Origin: Merluccius polli
Lineage: Eukaryota > Chordata > Actinopteri > Gadiformes > Merlucciidae
Assembly (NCBI GenBank): GCA_030340625.1
Contig: JAOPHQ010001755.1
Location: forward strand, 47,501-111,500
Direction: 5' to 3'
Length of the DNA stretch: 64,000 bases
How positions within the stretch are numbered: the first letter of the stretch is position 1; each line of letters begins with the position of its first letter. Below are positions 47,571 through 58,915 of this stretch, in pieces. The notes beneath the pieces were generated by a model, which saw only the letters and a list, made by a program, of their open reading frames with translations, searched no databases and was not told the DNA's origin. Position numbers and translations under genes: made by a program.

Positions 47571-48980
47571 CCCATTAGTTCCATCTCCCTCTTCCATTGT
47601 CTTTGGGCCTGGGAACTTTCGACCAAACACTCTTTCGTTGATGAACATGAGCAGACCACAGTGATTGGTGTAGCAACAGGTGGCATCCACCGCAATCAAC
47701 AGCACCAAGAAGATCACCATGACGATGGCCACCACACCCCCTTTTGTTATGTTAGCTGCTGTGGTCATATGAAAGCAACACACAGAGAGAGAATAACATT
47801 AAAATAAATACATGACACCGGACTTTTTATAGATTTGCTTATGTTGACGTCAAATTGATAACCTAAAGTGGCCAGTATACTGTAAACAATGTACTCCTAG
47901 AATACTGCTAGTTACAATGGCATGGCTCGGCTCCTGCACACATTGCATATAAAACATATCAAACTGAAACTTCATGTTTTAGTTTATCTCTTGTTCAAAG
48001 TTTGTGTCTTTTTTCTTTGAAATGTTTAGTTTGGGTATTTTGTTGCGCTTCAAGCCGTTGTTAACGTCTACACACCAGCTTGCTGCGGGACACTGAATCT
48101 GAGGTTGATGGGACTCGAAGTGCCGTGTGCATTAACAGCCATGATCTCCATGTGATAGTCTGCCCCGAACAACAGGTCTGAGACAGTGATGGAGGCGTCG
48201 GAGGCAGACCTCGTCTCCTCCTTCCATGTGGCCCCTAGTTTCTCCTGCAAAGCATACAGGCGACAGATGGAAGAAGTATCAAAAGGAGGACACAGACAAC
48301 AGAATACAAACATGAAGAAAGGCGGTTGGACATTGTAAATGTTTTTTTATAATATTTATAATATAGAAATGTAAGCATTTCTATATTATATATTATATTA
48401 TATATGCAATATAGGCTATTTCTATATGGCAGCATCTGGAAGCACCTGAAAAACGTTCTGCTGTATGGCTGCATGGTACTGTAAACTTCTAGCCATCAAT
48501 TTCTATGTCGTTTCAATTTCATTTTACTTCATAATCCAGTACCACTCAACACCTGAATCACAGAACATTTTTAAAAAGTAGGCAGAGATTCAAGGTCTGG
48601 AACCACGCAAGTAGGCTTCATACATTTGCAGAGCCTCAACCCAATAGGGATCGTGAAATAATCTTTCCCAAGACTTTTCCCATCTTGTGCAAAAACTCAC
48701 ATACCTGTCTGTATCGTATTGAGAAGTGTAGCAATGGGGAGCTGCCGTTATCAAGCTGAACAACAGGGATAGAGAGGGAGTTTCCATCTATTTTCTTCTT
48801 ATCTGATGAAAGAACAGGTCTGTCTGGTTCACCTAAGATGATGATGAAGATAATAAAAGGAAGATTTGAAGCTATATTATTTACAAGTAGCCTCCCCAAA
48901 AATACTGCAATGTGAAATACTGCAATTTGTATTATACTTTTATATTTCCCTTATTAGCAGGGCTGGATAGTGCTAATTCC

Positions 48981-49027
<47 letters not shown>

Positions 49028-49222
49028 TGTTTCGCATTAGCATTAGCTCTATCCAAATCATGGATTAGGATTAAGATTTAAATACTAGGGCCTCCTCCTA
49101 CCTCCTGCAAAAGTCATGATGTCATGATTACGCCAGGATGGTGGTCCGATGCCAGATGAAAGAAGGAAATTAGTAATGGTTAATGCATGTAAATTAAGTA
49201 AATATGCATCATTACTTTTCCC

Positions 49223-49262
<40 letters not shown>

Positions 49263-50735
49263 GGTGTATAGGTATGATTTTGTATACATATTTTGTACAT
49301 ATGTTTTGATACATTTTAAGTCATTTGCAAATGGTGCAAAACAGCATTAATAATTCACAGATATTAGTTGGTAAATAATATGCTTTAAATGTAAACAGAT
49401 CGATAAATGTAAATGTACAACTGTGACGATAAGAACTGTTTTTTCCATTATTGGTCGTGAAAAATATTTATTAATTAACTTTTTCTTTTTTACTATTTTT
49501 TGTAAATGATTTGATAGCAGTCAGCACTTACGGATGCCCTGGGTCCGTACACTATGTGCGTCTGAAAACTGTCCCCGGCCAACGGTATTCATGGCGGCCA
49601 GGCGGGCGATGTAGGAGGTGTATGGTAGGAGGGAAGTTATAGCAAGGGGATCTGAGACAGTACAACATGCACACACATTTACACACATTAGCACAGATGA
49701 CCCATGTCATCAGGAGCATTACTTTATCATCTATCACGACAATTAGAATTTATCATTATACTTTATCATTATATTGTTTATACTGTTTTTATTATATTGT
49801 TTGTATTGTTTATAACAACATATGTTGAAAAGTGATACTGGGGGAGTAAATGGGGAGTAAGCCTTCCATTGTACGTGTTACATATGGCAATAAAGAATCT
49901 TGAACCTTGAATGTGTCAAACCATAATCAAAACATCCAGATATAAATCAAATGAAACTACTGTTTCGCTGTGAAGACAATATCATATGTATTTGTTTTGA
50001 TATATTTATTTAAGTGTCTGGTAAAAAAAAAAGATACTTCTTTCTAACAAAGGCAATAGACCCTTTTCACAGAGTCGTCATAGGATGAACACAGGTGTCA
50101 CTAATAACACTTACTATGGGTCCTTTTAGTAGATGAAAACTAGTGAAGATAACACACACTGACTAGTGTAATATTAGTCAGTGTGTGTAATTAGTGATTA
50201 ATACTAGTCACTAATTATCATTAGACTAGTGATAATTAGTGACACATAACCTGTGTTTGTCCCACGATGAGACCTCTGTGAAAAGGATCTATTATTGGCC
50301 GAGCCTTACCTGAGGCCGGGACAACAGTCTCCTTCCACCTTTCATCTGAGTCCAGCCTCCACTGCAGTGTAAAGCTTGTTATAGGTGTGCCCCCGCTGAC
50401 AGGCGGGGTTTTGAGGGAAAAGACCAATGAGGTGGCTTCGGGAGAGACAGACACGTCCTGAGAAGGGCCGGGTTGAGCTGGGAAGTTTGATTGGCGGATA
50501 CACAATATTGGTCACCATTATCACTGTTATTGAGACTTATTCAACACGATACAAATGATGCCTGGTATCTTAAGAAGGTAAAGGATGAACTGTTTACAAA
50601 ACAGAACGGCTGGAACATTATGAATTCACCTATGCCTATCAATTATCAAATATTACCTTGTATATTATGTCTATTCTTTTGTAATCTAGGCAGATAGGAA
50701 GCACAGGCAGTCTCGCACACACACAAACACACACA

Positions 50736-50805
<70 letters not shown>

Positions 50806-53800
50806 TACACGCACACACACATACACTCACACACACACACACACTTACTGTGCACTGCAACGTCTTTTGATGCGTTGCCTGAAGTGCTGACAGCCATGCA
50901 GGAATACAGACCGCCATCGGTGGGCACCACCTCCTCGATGATCAGCACAAAGTCTTCGACGTGCACTCTGCCGGAGGTCGAGTTCTGACAGAGGCAGCCG
51001 GTACATCACATCAATCAATCAATACCTGGGTGTTAATCAATATCCAGGTACATTCTCTACAGTGTACTGTACAGGTTCAATGTCTTCATCAGTTTGGGAC
51101 AGAGGGTTTGCCATTAGAGCCCCCCCCACACACACACACACACACGCTACGGATCTCACTGCCTACTGAACTCAGACACTGCAGGTTTCTAGCTTTGTTT
51201 AAATCTCTTGTTGTTTGTCATATGTTTTTATTTATACTGTTTCCATTCCTATTTTAGTCATTTTCATTGTCTTCTCTTTTCTTTTGTGAAGCACTTTGTA
51301 ACTTTGTTAAGAAAAGTGCTGCATAAATAAAGTTTCTTATTATCGATGTTTCATCCTCATCTTAACCACCAATGTCTACACCACCTGTTTAATGTCTGAT
51401 CCTTCATTGTTTGGAATCTGAATTGCATGCATTGCTGGTACAACCAATCAGGTCGTGGCGGCACTGCCTTCACTTCGATAACATGCACTCAGTGTGCACT
51501 AATCATGTGAAGGATTGGGATTATTTGCATCATCCTTGTCATTGGGAGACACCTTCGTTGACGTTTATTCAGTGGCAAATTTTATTTGTTAGGCCTCAGC
51601 CTTAATTTTACTTAAGAAACCATTGTTTTGATCATACAATCATACAATCTGACAACAAAAACATTGACTTGTAATATGAAAACATGAAAACATTTTAACT
51701 TTAATCTATCCAATATGAAGTGTGTGTGTGTGTGTGGGTGTGTGTGTGTGTGTGTGTGGGGGGGGGGGTGATTTCTCACCAAAATCTTCCCGCTCTGCTT
51801 GTTGATCCAGTAGCGCTGTGGATACGGATCACCAGAGACGTTGCAGGAAAGCGACATATTGTGGCCCAACAACACCACTTCCTTCTCTGCCCTCACATAC
51901 ACATTTGGGGCCTCTGTTTTCACACACACACACACACACATTCACACACTGACTATTTAACATATGAATATATTCAACCTTTCAGGGAAATAGCTTCAAA
52001 ATGTTCACTTGTACTTCAAACTTCCTGTGACACAAGCACTTACCTTTGTACACCACAGAGATTTCCAGCATCTTCTGAATGGGTCTTCCATGGATGGTGG
52101 CCTGACAGACGTACTTGCCCGCGTCGTCTTTACTCACGTTCATGATATTGAGAGAATTGTCTTGCAAAAGCCGTACGTGTTCTGTTGATGCAGGTAGAAC
52201 AGATGTAGAGGAGCAAAGTACACACACACACACACACGGTACAAACGGGATAAGAAAGAGGCAGAGTGAGGAGTAAGGGTTGAAACGAGAAAGAGAGAAA
52301 GACACATTTAGACGCCAAGTCCTCCTCGGTGTGAAGCTAGAGGCAGGAACAGCACTGCAGATCTGTGACTGTCATATCTTTTGATATTGAAGTGACAGGA
52401 GTTGAGACTTTGCATGGCAGCAAGTAGAGCCCTCTATCCCGATAAAGGTAATTTAATATCTCAATAACAATGTATATCCTGATATAGAATGTTTCCTGGT
52501 AATTCATTAAATAAATAGTCATTTATTAGCCAGTCCTTAGCATAATGTACCCCCCTAGTCAGCATATACAGCTCTACAGACGGAGAGCCAGCCAGGCTGC
52601 CAGGCAACGCTGAGCCAAGAGGAGATAAGCTCCATCGTTGATCTCTTAAAATGCAGAGAAAACCCAAAGGTTTCCTCAAATTAAAAAAAAAAAATCACCT
52701 AGTTAGCTTGCTGATTTTGGAGCACAGCACCAGACTAACCCCTCGTACCACAACGGAGCCATCGGCCCTGGGCGCGGGTCCTACCGTTAAAAACGATCTT
52801 CTTCTGGTCACGCAACCAGGAGACATCCACTGATGGCTTGCCAGATGCCAGACAGGCCACCACGCCGTCTTGTCCTTTCCAAAACTCAAGGCTGACCTCG
52901 GTGGTGCCGAAGGACGGACCCTCTGGAAAGCAGCGTTTGAAGAATAAGCATTGCAAAACACCCACCACCTATCTTGCATATGTTTCATCCAGCCCTCGCA
53001 GACCTGATTTCACCAAAGCCATTTGATTAGTTGAATCAGACGTGTGAGTACTGAGCTGTAAGTGAAATGTGGGTGAAATATGGGAATAAGCGTCGGAGCA
53101 TTTAGATTTCGATTACATGTGATCCCCCCTCCGTTAACACTTTTAAGTCAAAACTCTAGATTCATGTTTTCAATGGCCTTTGGTTGCCCTTAGTGGTTTT
53201 GTGTTTAGTATTTTATAATCTTTTATACTTTTATGCACGTTTCATGTGTGTGCACATATATGGCTCCCTTAATTGCCTTGTTGCCTAATATTGACATGTA
53301 TTGTTGTTATTGTGCCTTTTTACTATTATTTGTGTCTTTAATTTGTTCAGCACTTTGGTCAACTCTGGTTGTTTTTTTTTAAACCTGTTTTATAAATACA
53401 CTGGATTTGATACCACTGAATTTGTGTGAAGATATAGCCGTCCATATGTACTGCTTGCGTGTGTCCGCATGTCCTCTGGTCTCACCGTAAACGTATATCT
53501 GCGTGGACGTCTGGTCTCTGTTTCCGGTGTCAAAGTCACAATGGCAGCTGTAGTGGCCCGCGTCCTCCAGCTTGGCCTGGCGGATCTCCAGCTTGGAGGT
53601 CGACTCGTCCACAAAGTACACCCTATTGTCGGTGATCTCTGTGCCGTCCTTTCGCCATATGATATCTCCATCTGCACCGGCTGCCGTGAAGAACAGGAGG
53701 GGGGGTGAATATAAAAAGGCTTGTTCTGTACAGCAGCGATTAGAGTAGGCCTAATTGTTTTATGGTTTCATGTTGTTATCTATTGTTGTTCTATCCTTGC

Positions 53801-54724
53801 TTTAAGTACTCAGGGCACCATTGAAAGATACCTTGGTCTCAATGGGTTTCCCTGACCGAATAAAGGTCAAATTAACATGGTATGGCTTCTATTGATAATT
53901 GGGTTACAGTTGGGTTTAGAAATATTGTTTAGGTCAGCTGGAATGCAGACGTTATCTTATTATTCCAGTAAATAGAGACGGTCTTCTTAGTAACGACCTG
54001 GCAACGTTACCTTATTACTCCAGTAAATAGAGACGACCTTAGTAACGACCTGGCAACGTTACCTTATTACTCCGGTAAATAGAGACGACCTTAGTAACGA
54101 CCTGGCAACGTTACCTTATTACTCCAGTAAATAGATACGACCTTAGTAACGACCTGGCAACGTTACCTTATTACTCCAGTAAATAGATACGACCTTAGTA
54201 ACGACCTGGCAACGTTACCTTATTACTCCGGTAAATTGAGACGACCTTAGTAACGACATGGCGACGTTACCTTATTACTCCAGTAAATAGGGACGACCTT
54301 AGTAACGACATGGCAACGTTACCTTATTACTCCAGTAAATAGAGACGATCTTAGTAACGACATGGCAACGTTACCTTATTACTCCAGTAAATAGAGACGA
54401 CCTTAGTAACGACCTGGCATCGGGGAAGCTTTCTAAACGTAGTCCCGTCCAAGTTGACATGTTAACGTTTCGTTCAGCGCATTAATCTCTAGACCGGCGA
54501 TGAGTCTGCTCGCGCGTCCTGGCCGTGGATGTCGAAAATTAATGCACCCCGCTCCAGCCAATCAGAGTCGAGTATTCCCGCGGTCCATGGTATAAAAGCG
54601 GAATGCTTACGTCGTGCATTATTTTTCGATACCTGCAAACCTCGTCGTGGATTACCCCTTCCTTAATGATTGTTGAGACAGACACCATGGCGAGTGGCAA
54701 ATCAACATAATAATAATAATTATT

Positions 54725-54762
<38 letters not shown>

Positions 54763-55845
54763 GTAGAAGAGTAGTGGAAAAGCAGAGATAAAACACTATT
54801 AGTTCTCTTGCCAGTGAAGACAGAAGAAAGAGAGGGAGCTTACCTTTACACAGAAGCATTTGATTTTCTCCCACTGCAATGTCAGATTTGCCGATAATAC
54901 TCATTGCGGCATCTGGAGACAGAGGGGAGAGGAGGACGAGAGGGGAGGAGGAGAGGTGGGACATAGCAACAGAATCAGTACCACACAACACAGCCTTTTC
55001 CTGCAATACAGGAAGGAATAGTCTGCCGTCCCACCGGGAGCTTTGTATGTCCTCTCTGTATATGCATACCATACCATTATAGGTAATACGTAATACAATA
55101 TGTAATACATACACCATTATAGGTAATACATACCAATATAGGTAATACGTAATGCATACCATTTGGAGAACCGAGGGGAGACAAAATTCGAATCCATTTT
55201 TTTTTCTGATTTAGAAATTTCACATTCTTGCATTTAAAAGCTGAGAATGAATGAATTTTATTTTATTTATGCCGTCTGTTCTTAAACAATGTGGCAAGTG
55301 CCATGTTTGCTGTCCTTCACAAAAAAATAAGTCATTATTTTGTATTAATTATTAATAAAAACGTATATGTCATTATACATTATTTTCTTTATCAAGTTCA
55401 TGTTGACAATTTGGCTCAATAAAATCTGTTTATTAAGAACATTTGAAAGCGTCAAAGAGTAGAGAGCATTTCATATTTTGAGCAGATTATATCCTTCCGT
55501 AAACCACAAAAAACAAGGTTAAAAGTTATACAAACTGAACCAAATGTAATCAAAATGAATTATTTCTCTTGACCTGAACTTATGATACGTTTTAAGTGAA
55601 GCTCTGCACTCGCATAAATTATGTAAAAACTATATTTTTGCATTGAAATTAGATGAGACAGAACTGAAATTAGGGTTTGCATATTCCAACGAGAATCCAT
55701 GAAATTGTAAAAAACAAAAAAAAAGTATCATCATATCATCTGAAATCATGATGTCACGCCGGTTTCCATGCTTACCTGTTCCAGACATCAGCGCCAATAG
55801 CAGTAGCGCGGTCCTCCTCAGCATGAGAGCGGATTGGTCCATCAT
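46630..55845 (-). CDS. NCAM-family cell adhesion molecule with three Ig domains
   Basis: Type I membrane adhesion receptor, about 607 residues. Coding exons: 55776-55845, 54844-54912, 53486-53680, 52785-52922, 52044-52181, 51780-51913, 50849-50984, 50310-50477, 49532-49651, 48705-48832, 48076-48244, 47572-47755, 47059-47190, 46630-46672. Residues 1-24 form the signal peptide; Ig1, Ig2 and Ig3 (about 25-293) are each split over two exons, with Cys pairs LLCK/YSCHC, VACLAS/YVCQA and LSCNV/YSCMA. Two fibronectin III domains (about 294-488) match NCAM1 closely (ITSFTLQWR, SYIARLAAMNTVGRGQFSD). The transmembrane segment GVVAIVMVIFLVLLIAVD is followed by Cys residues like the palmitoylated NCAM cysteines. 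N-glycosylation motifs NVS, NMS, NST, NAS, NGS and NIT are visible. NCAM1/2 have five Ig domains; this gene has three. I cannot assign a symbol safely. Confidence 0.92.
47055..47190 (-). other. Alternative last exon of the ncam-like gene (read-through form)
   Basis: If intron 13 is retained, exon 13 ends at TAA (47057-47055), giving 594 residues with tail end APLTKNE. That TAA lies inside A|GTAAGT, a perfect splice donor, and an AATAAA follows at 47046-47041, nine bases on. The spliced form removes the stop and joins exon 14. Confidence 0.6.
47478..47570. repeat. (CA)n array at the exon 12 donor of the ncam-like gene
   Basis: In transcript sense intron 12 begins GTAGGTGTGTGTG and continues as (TG)n for about 90 bp. 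Confidence 0.95.
48983..49022. repeat. (GA)n microsatellite
   Basis: About 40 bp of pure GA in ncam-like intron 9. A (TA)n tract of about 32 bp follows at 49227-49258 in the same intron. Confidence 0.95.
49800..49915 (+). mobile_element. Retroelement 3' tail
   Basis: Ends 'atggcaataaagaatcttga' then ACCTTGAATG, the usual terminus of a truncated fish non-LTR element. Confidence 0.55.
50059..50289. mobile_element. 231-bp MITE flanked by TA
   Basis: Ends GACCCTTTTCACAGAG and CTCTGTGAAAAGGATC are inverted repeats, flanked on both sides by TA. This suggests a Tc1/mariner-type element. The interior has several ACTAGT-centred inverted repeats. It ends about 20 bp from the donor of ncam-like exon 8. 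Confidence 0.8.
50713..50846. repeat. (CA)n/(CACG)n array beside the exon 7 donor
   Basis: Intron 7 of the ncam-like gene begins GTAAGTGTGTGTGTG and merges into the array after only a few bases. Confidence 0.95.
51160..51345 (+). mobile_element. L2-type 3' end
   Basis: Ends 'tgtgaagcactttgtaactt' then GTGCTGCATAAATAAAG, the same terminus type as the L2 copy at 63330-63880. Lies in ncam-like intron 6, next to a short C-run and CA tract (51121-51146). Confidence 0.65.
51721..51769. repeat. (TG)n then G-run beside the exon 6 donor
   Basis: In transcript sense the exon 6 donor GTGAGAAATCA is followed by a C-run of nine to ten bases and (AC)n. Confidence 0.9.
53190..53400 (+). mobile_element. 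Probable L2-type 3' end, decayed
   Basis: Ends TTTGTTCAGCACTTTGGTCA then TTTTATAAATACAC, resembling other LINE tails here. Lies in ncam-like intron 3. Confidence 0.45.
53790..53880 (+). mobile_element. LINE 3' tail
   Basis: TTGGTCTCAATGGGTTTCCC followed by a GAATAAAGGTCAAA end; same family as 40180-40325 and 61330-61490. Confidence 0.6.
53950..54425. repeat. 52-bp minisatellite, about 9 units
   Basis: Unit starts at 54009, 54061, 54113, 54165, 54217, 54269, 54321 and 54373, with a slightly longer first unit. The unit holds ACTCCAGTAAATAGAGACGA and CCTTAGTAACGACCTGGC. Related single-copy sequence stands at 15895-15955, so the array amplified part of a dispersed element. Lies in ncam-like intron 2. 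Confidence 0.95.
54713..54762. repeat. (ATT)n microsatellite
   Basis: AAT/ATT repeats with an inversion of phase at about 54720, in ncam-like intron 2. Confidence 0.9.
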
Positions 55846-56097
55846 CTTCACCTGGCCTTGTTATTTACTTATGTATTTTTTTTCACTTTGAGGTTTTTCA
55901 AATCTAAAATCAACACAAAATGAAATGAATACTGTCAAAAATTTAAAAAAACGAAAATGGAAATGAGTGATGAATAGGCCAAGTAGTCCTATAATGCATG
56001 TGCTGAGTGAAGAAGGGCCGGCAGCGTGCGTTGCCAGGCTTGTTGTGTCTACTGCAGCCACTGAGCTCTCCAGTAGACACAGATAACAGCACATGAG

Positions 56098-56106
56098 GTT
56101 ATATAG
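56098..56106 (-). promoter_or_regulatory. Possible TATA box of the ncam-like gene
   Basis: CTATATAAC on the minus strand, about 250 bp upstream of the first ATG. If used, transcription would start near 56070 with a 5' UTR of about 225 nt. No other support; many NCAM-type promoters lack TATA. Confidence 0.3.
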
Positions 56107-56176
56107 GGACTCCAGAACAGCAGAGGAGATGGCAGGCGGACATGAAGTGAGGTTAAGAGAGAAACTATCTGCACCA

Positions 56177-56179
<3 letters not shown>

Positions 56180-56243
<64 letters not shown>
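56180..56243. repeat. (CT)n microsatellite
   Basis: About 64 bp of pure CT upstream of the candidate TATA box of the ncam-like gene. Confidence 0.97.
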
Positions 56244-56248
<5 letters not shown>

Positions 56249-56520
56249 CTCCCCTCCACATGGCCTCTTCATAGCACCTTCTATACTCATAACGGTGACC
56301 AACCTTGAGCCACAAGCTGGAGCCACAAGCTTGAATTCAATCTGCAAAAAGGGGATGTTTCTTCCCTGTCGTGAAACATCCTGATAATCCTTGTATCGCA
56401 GGAGCTTATTTTTAGAGGAGATCATTGTTATTTAGGAGAGACCAAAACAGACCAAATGGTGTTTTTGTTTTTGGGTGGGGGTGTGTGTGGGGGGGGGGGC
56501 GGTCTCCTCCATATATAGTT

Positions 56521-56616
56521 AAGCAATATCACACGTGATTTGGTCGTAGGATCAAGTGCCAAAGATAATCACAGCCATGCTGATATAACAGCAAAACCTT
56601 GAGTGTGATATTGCTT
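56521..56616. mobile_element. Short palindromic MITE
   Basis: AAGCAATATCACAC and its exact inverse at 56603-56616. Interior shares ACCTTGAGTGTGATATT-type ends with the element at 15579-15702. No coding capacity. Confidence 0.65.
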
Positions 56617-58080
56617 TTATACAACAATTCTACAAGCGTCATTTATTAGTTGACATTAATAAGCGACAACAAATTATGATTTGTTTTATTTAATGTTTAT
56701 TTGGCTCCGCTAACACACAAATACTTCCGCAACTGGACTGGGACTGTTGCCAAGTAACACATAAATATTTTCCCATTTCTCGCAGCAGGCCAGCTAATAT
56801 GTATCATGTACATTTGTCTGTGAGTTTCCATTTATTCTGCAACCAGTGCAATTAGAGTCCGTTGAAAGATAGCGATCGTTAATTAAATTCATGTATTATT
56901 TTTATTGAGAGATACATGTATAGTTAAAGGTCCCAGCGCTGTTATATCAGCACACATGGAATGCCCCCTCGTCCAATCAAATTACTTGGTCGGAACTAAC
57001 TGTTTATAAAGTATACAATAGATCACATCTCGACATAATAGATCACATCCCGACTTCTTCTGGTGATCTTCTGAATCAGACCAGCGTACAGACACACCAC
57101 GCCCCATGTGCCTAATCGCTGTGTACACAAAATCATGGAGAGAGACAGACTGACTGGCTGAAAAAACATATGCACACGCACATACATAAACACACTCTGG
57201 ACTCATAGACGCGCGCACACATACACACACACACACACACACATACACAGACACACGCGTTTAGACAGTAATCATCATTTCAACACTCCCCCCCCCGCGT
57301 GAACTCTGGGTTGTGTTTGAAATGTTCATAGTTCATTATTCATGATTGAGATGTCAGAAGTTACCGTCACTTTGGAGGGAAGGTCAGGCATGATGTCGTT
57401 CAAACATCATTTAGTTTTTTTACCGTCTGTATGTACGTACATGTCAACGACCATTGTGAATACAAATCATGAAAGAAAAATAGATGAGAAAGACTTGATA
57501 AACAGAAAAAACACAGATAGGAAGACCCACAGACACACACCCCCACACACACAGACATCTTTAATCATCTATGAAGTCATTTAATCATCGTCAGACTCTG
57601 ACATGACCTGAAATCTGGGGAGGCTTTTAAGATTGTTTGTCTGAGATAAACAGTTCACTTCATCATCACACATCACTTTAATGTCAGACGGTTCATCTTT
57701 GAAGTCAGAATATTCTTTCAAATTGCCCCCAGAAGATCAAAATTGTTATCTATTATTTCTAATCTTTCTTCCAATCATTTTTTTCAGTGGAAAGACAGTG
57801 TAGTGACCTATGTAAACTTTTGGACACACTGGAGACATTGGCAACAACATTATTCATGTTGACAGAGGTATGCCTTGGGATTCAAAGCCCATTTTCTTAT
57901 CAACTATATTATCTTAACCGTCTTATGAACTAACTTGTATTGCGAAAAGAGGGTGGCCTACTTAACTAAACTAAACTAAATAACTAAATTGTAAATTGTG
58001 TTTTCAGTGATTTCCACAATTCATATGTTCAGTTTTTTGTTGTGACCCACTCACTCTCATGCAAAATACTAAACACACAT
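56617..58080. other. Intergenic, nothing recognised
   Basis: Contains short CA tracts (57225-57254) and A/T-rich sequence. No supported exon. Confidence 0.45.
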
Positions 58081-58146
58081 AATCATATACATACACAAAC
58101 ACGCACACACACAAACACACGCACACAGACACATACACATGCGCAC

Positions 58147-58209
<63 letters not shown>

Positions 58210-58248
58210 CGCACACACACACACACGCACACACACACACACGCACAC

Positions 58249-58287
<39 letters not shown>

Positions 58288-58346
58288 CGCACGCACACAC
58301 ACACATACACGCGCACACACACACATGTGCACGCACACACACACTC
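58080..58346. repeat. Compound (CA)n/(CACG)n microsatellite
   Basis: About 260 bp of interrupted CA and CACG repeats, the longest such block in the window; open in several frames only because of its composition. Confidence 0.97.
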
Positions 58347-58779
58347 ATAACTCTTTGATGTTGTGTCGACGCGTGACTTGCCTCACACACACATCAGGGC
58401 ATTATGCCTTAAGTGTCTATTGGCTGGCAGCCAGCATGCCCCTCCCTCACCCCCCTGGTTGACCAGTGGCTCCGTACTACTGTGGGGTCCATGGAGGCCA
58501 CCTATCAGGTTGACTATCACAAGGCCCGGCCCATTACCCCGGAGTGTGCTGCTAATGATGCCGATTAGTCCATTGACAGCCCCAATAGGGACCTGTTTGA
58601 GTCGCAGGCTGCCAGTTTAGACTACAACTCGCGCACACACATATTTTAGTCTGTATAGATATAAAATATGCCGCACTGTGACATGTTTAGTTAGCGAGCT
58701 ACTATGCTCCACACGGTGTGGTTGTTAACTGCAGTCAGATCCCATGACCTGAAAGGCGTATTGTATCTTTCTCGTATAT

Positions 58780-58895
58780 TATGCCCTAAATAGGGAGTTG
58801 CCGGTGACTTGTCATAAGAATTTCAGTGCCCAGTCTGACTCTGTGTTGTTCTGTGCATCTGATAATAAAATATTTGAACTTGAACTTAAACTTGA
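58780..58895 (+). mobile_element. Retroelement 3' tail
   Basis: Ends 'catctgataataaaatatttg' followed by repeated AACTTGAACTT, a common truncated LINE terminus. Followed by a short CA tract. Confidence 0.55.
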
Positions 58896-58915
58896 ACACA
58901 CACACACACACACAC

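Noticed and set aside
54539..55162. 207-codon minus-strand ORF
   Set aside because: It reads through ncam-like exon 2 in the wrong frame plus an ATT microsatellite; the exon's true frame is different.
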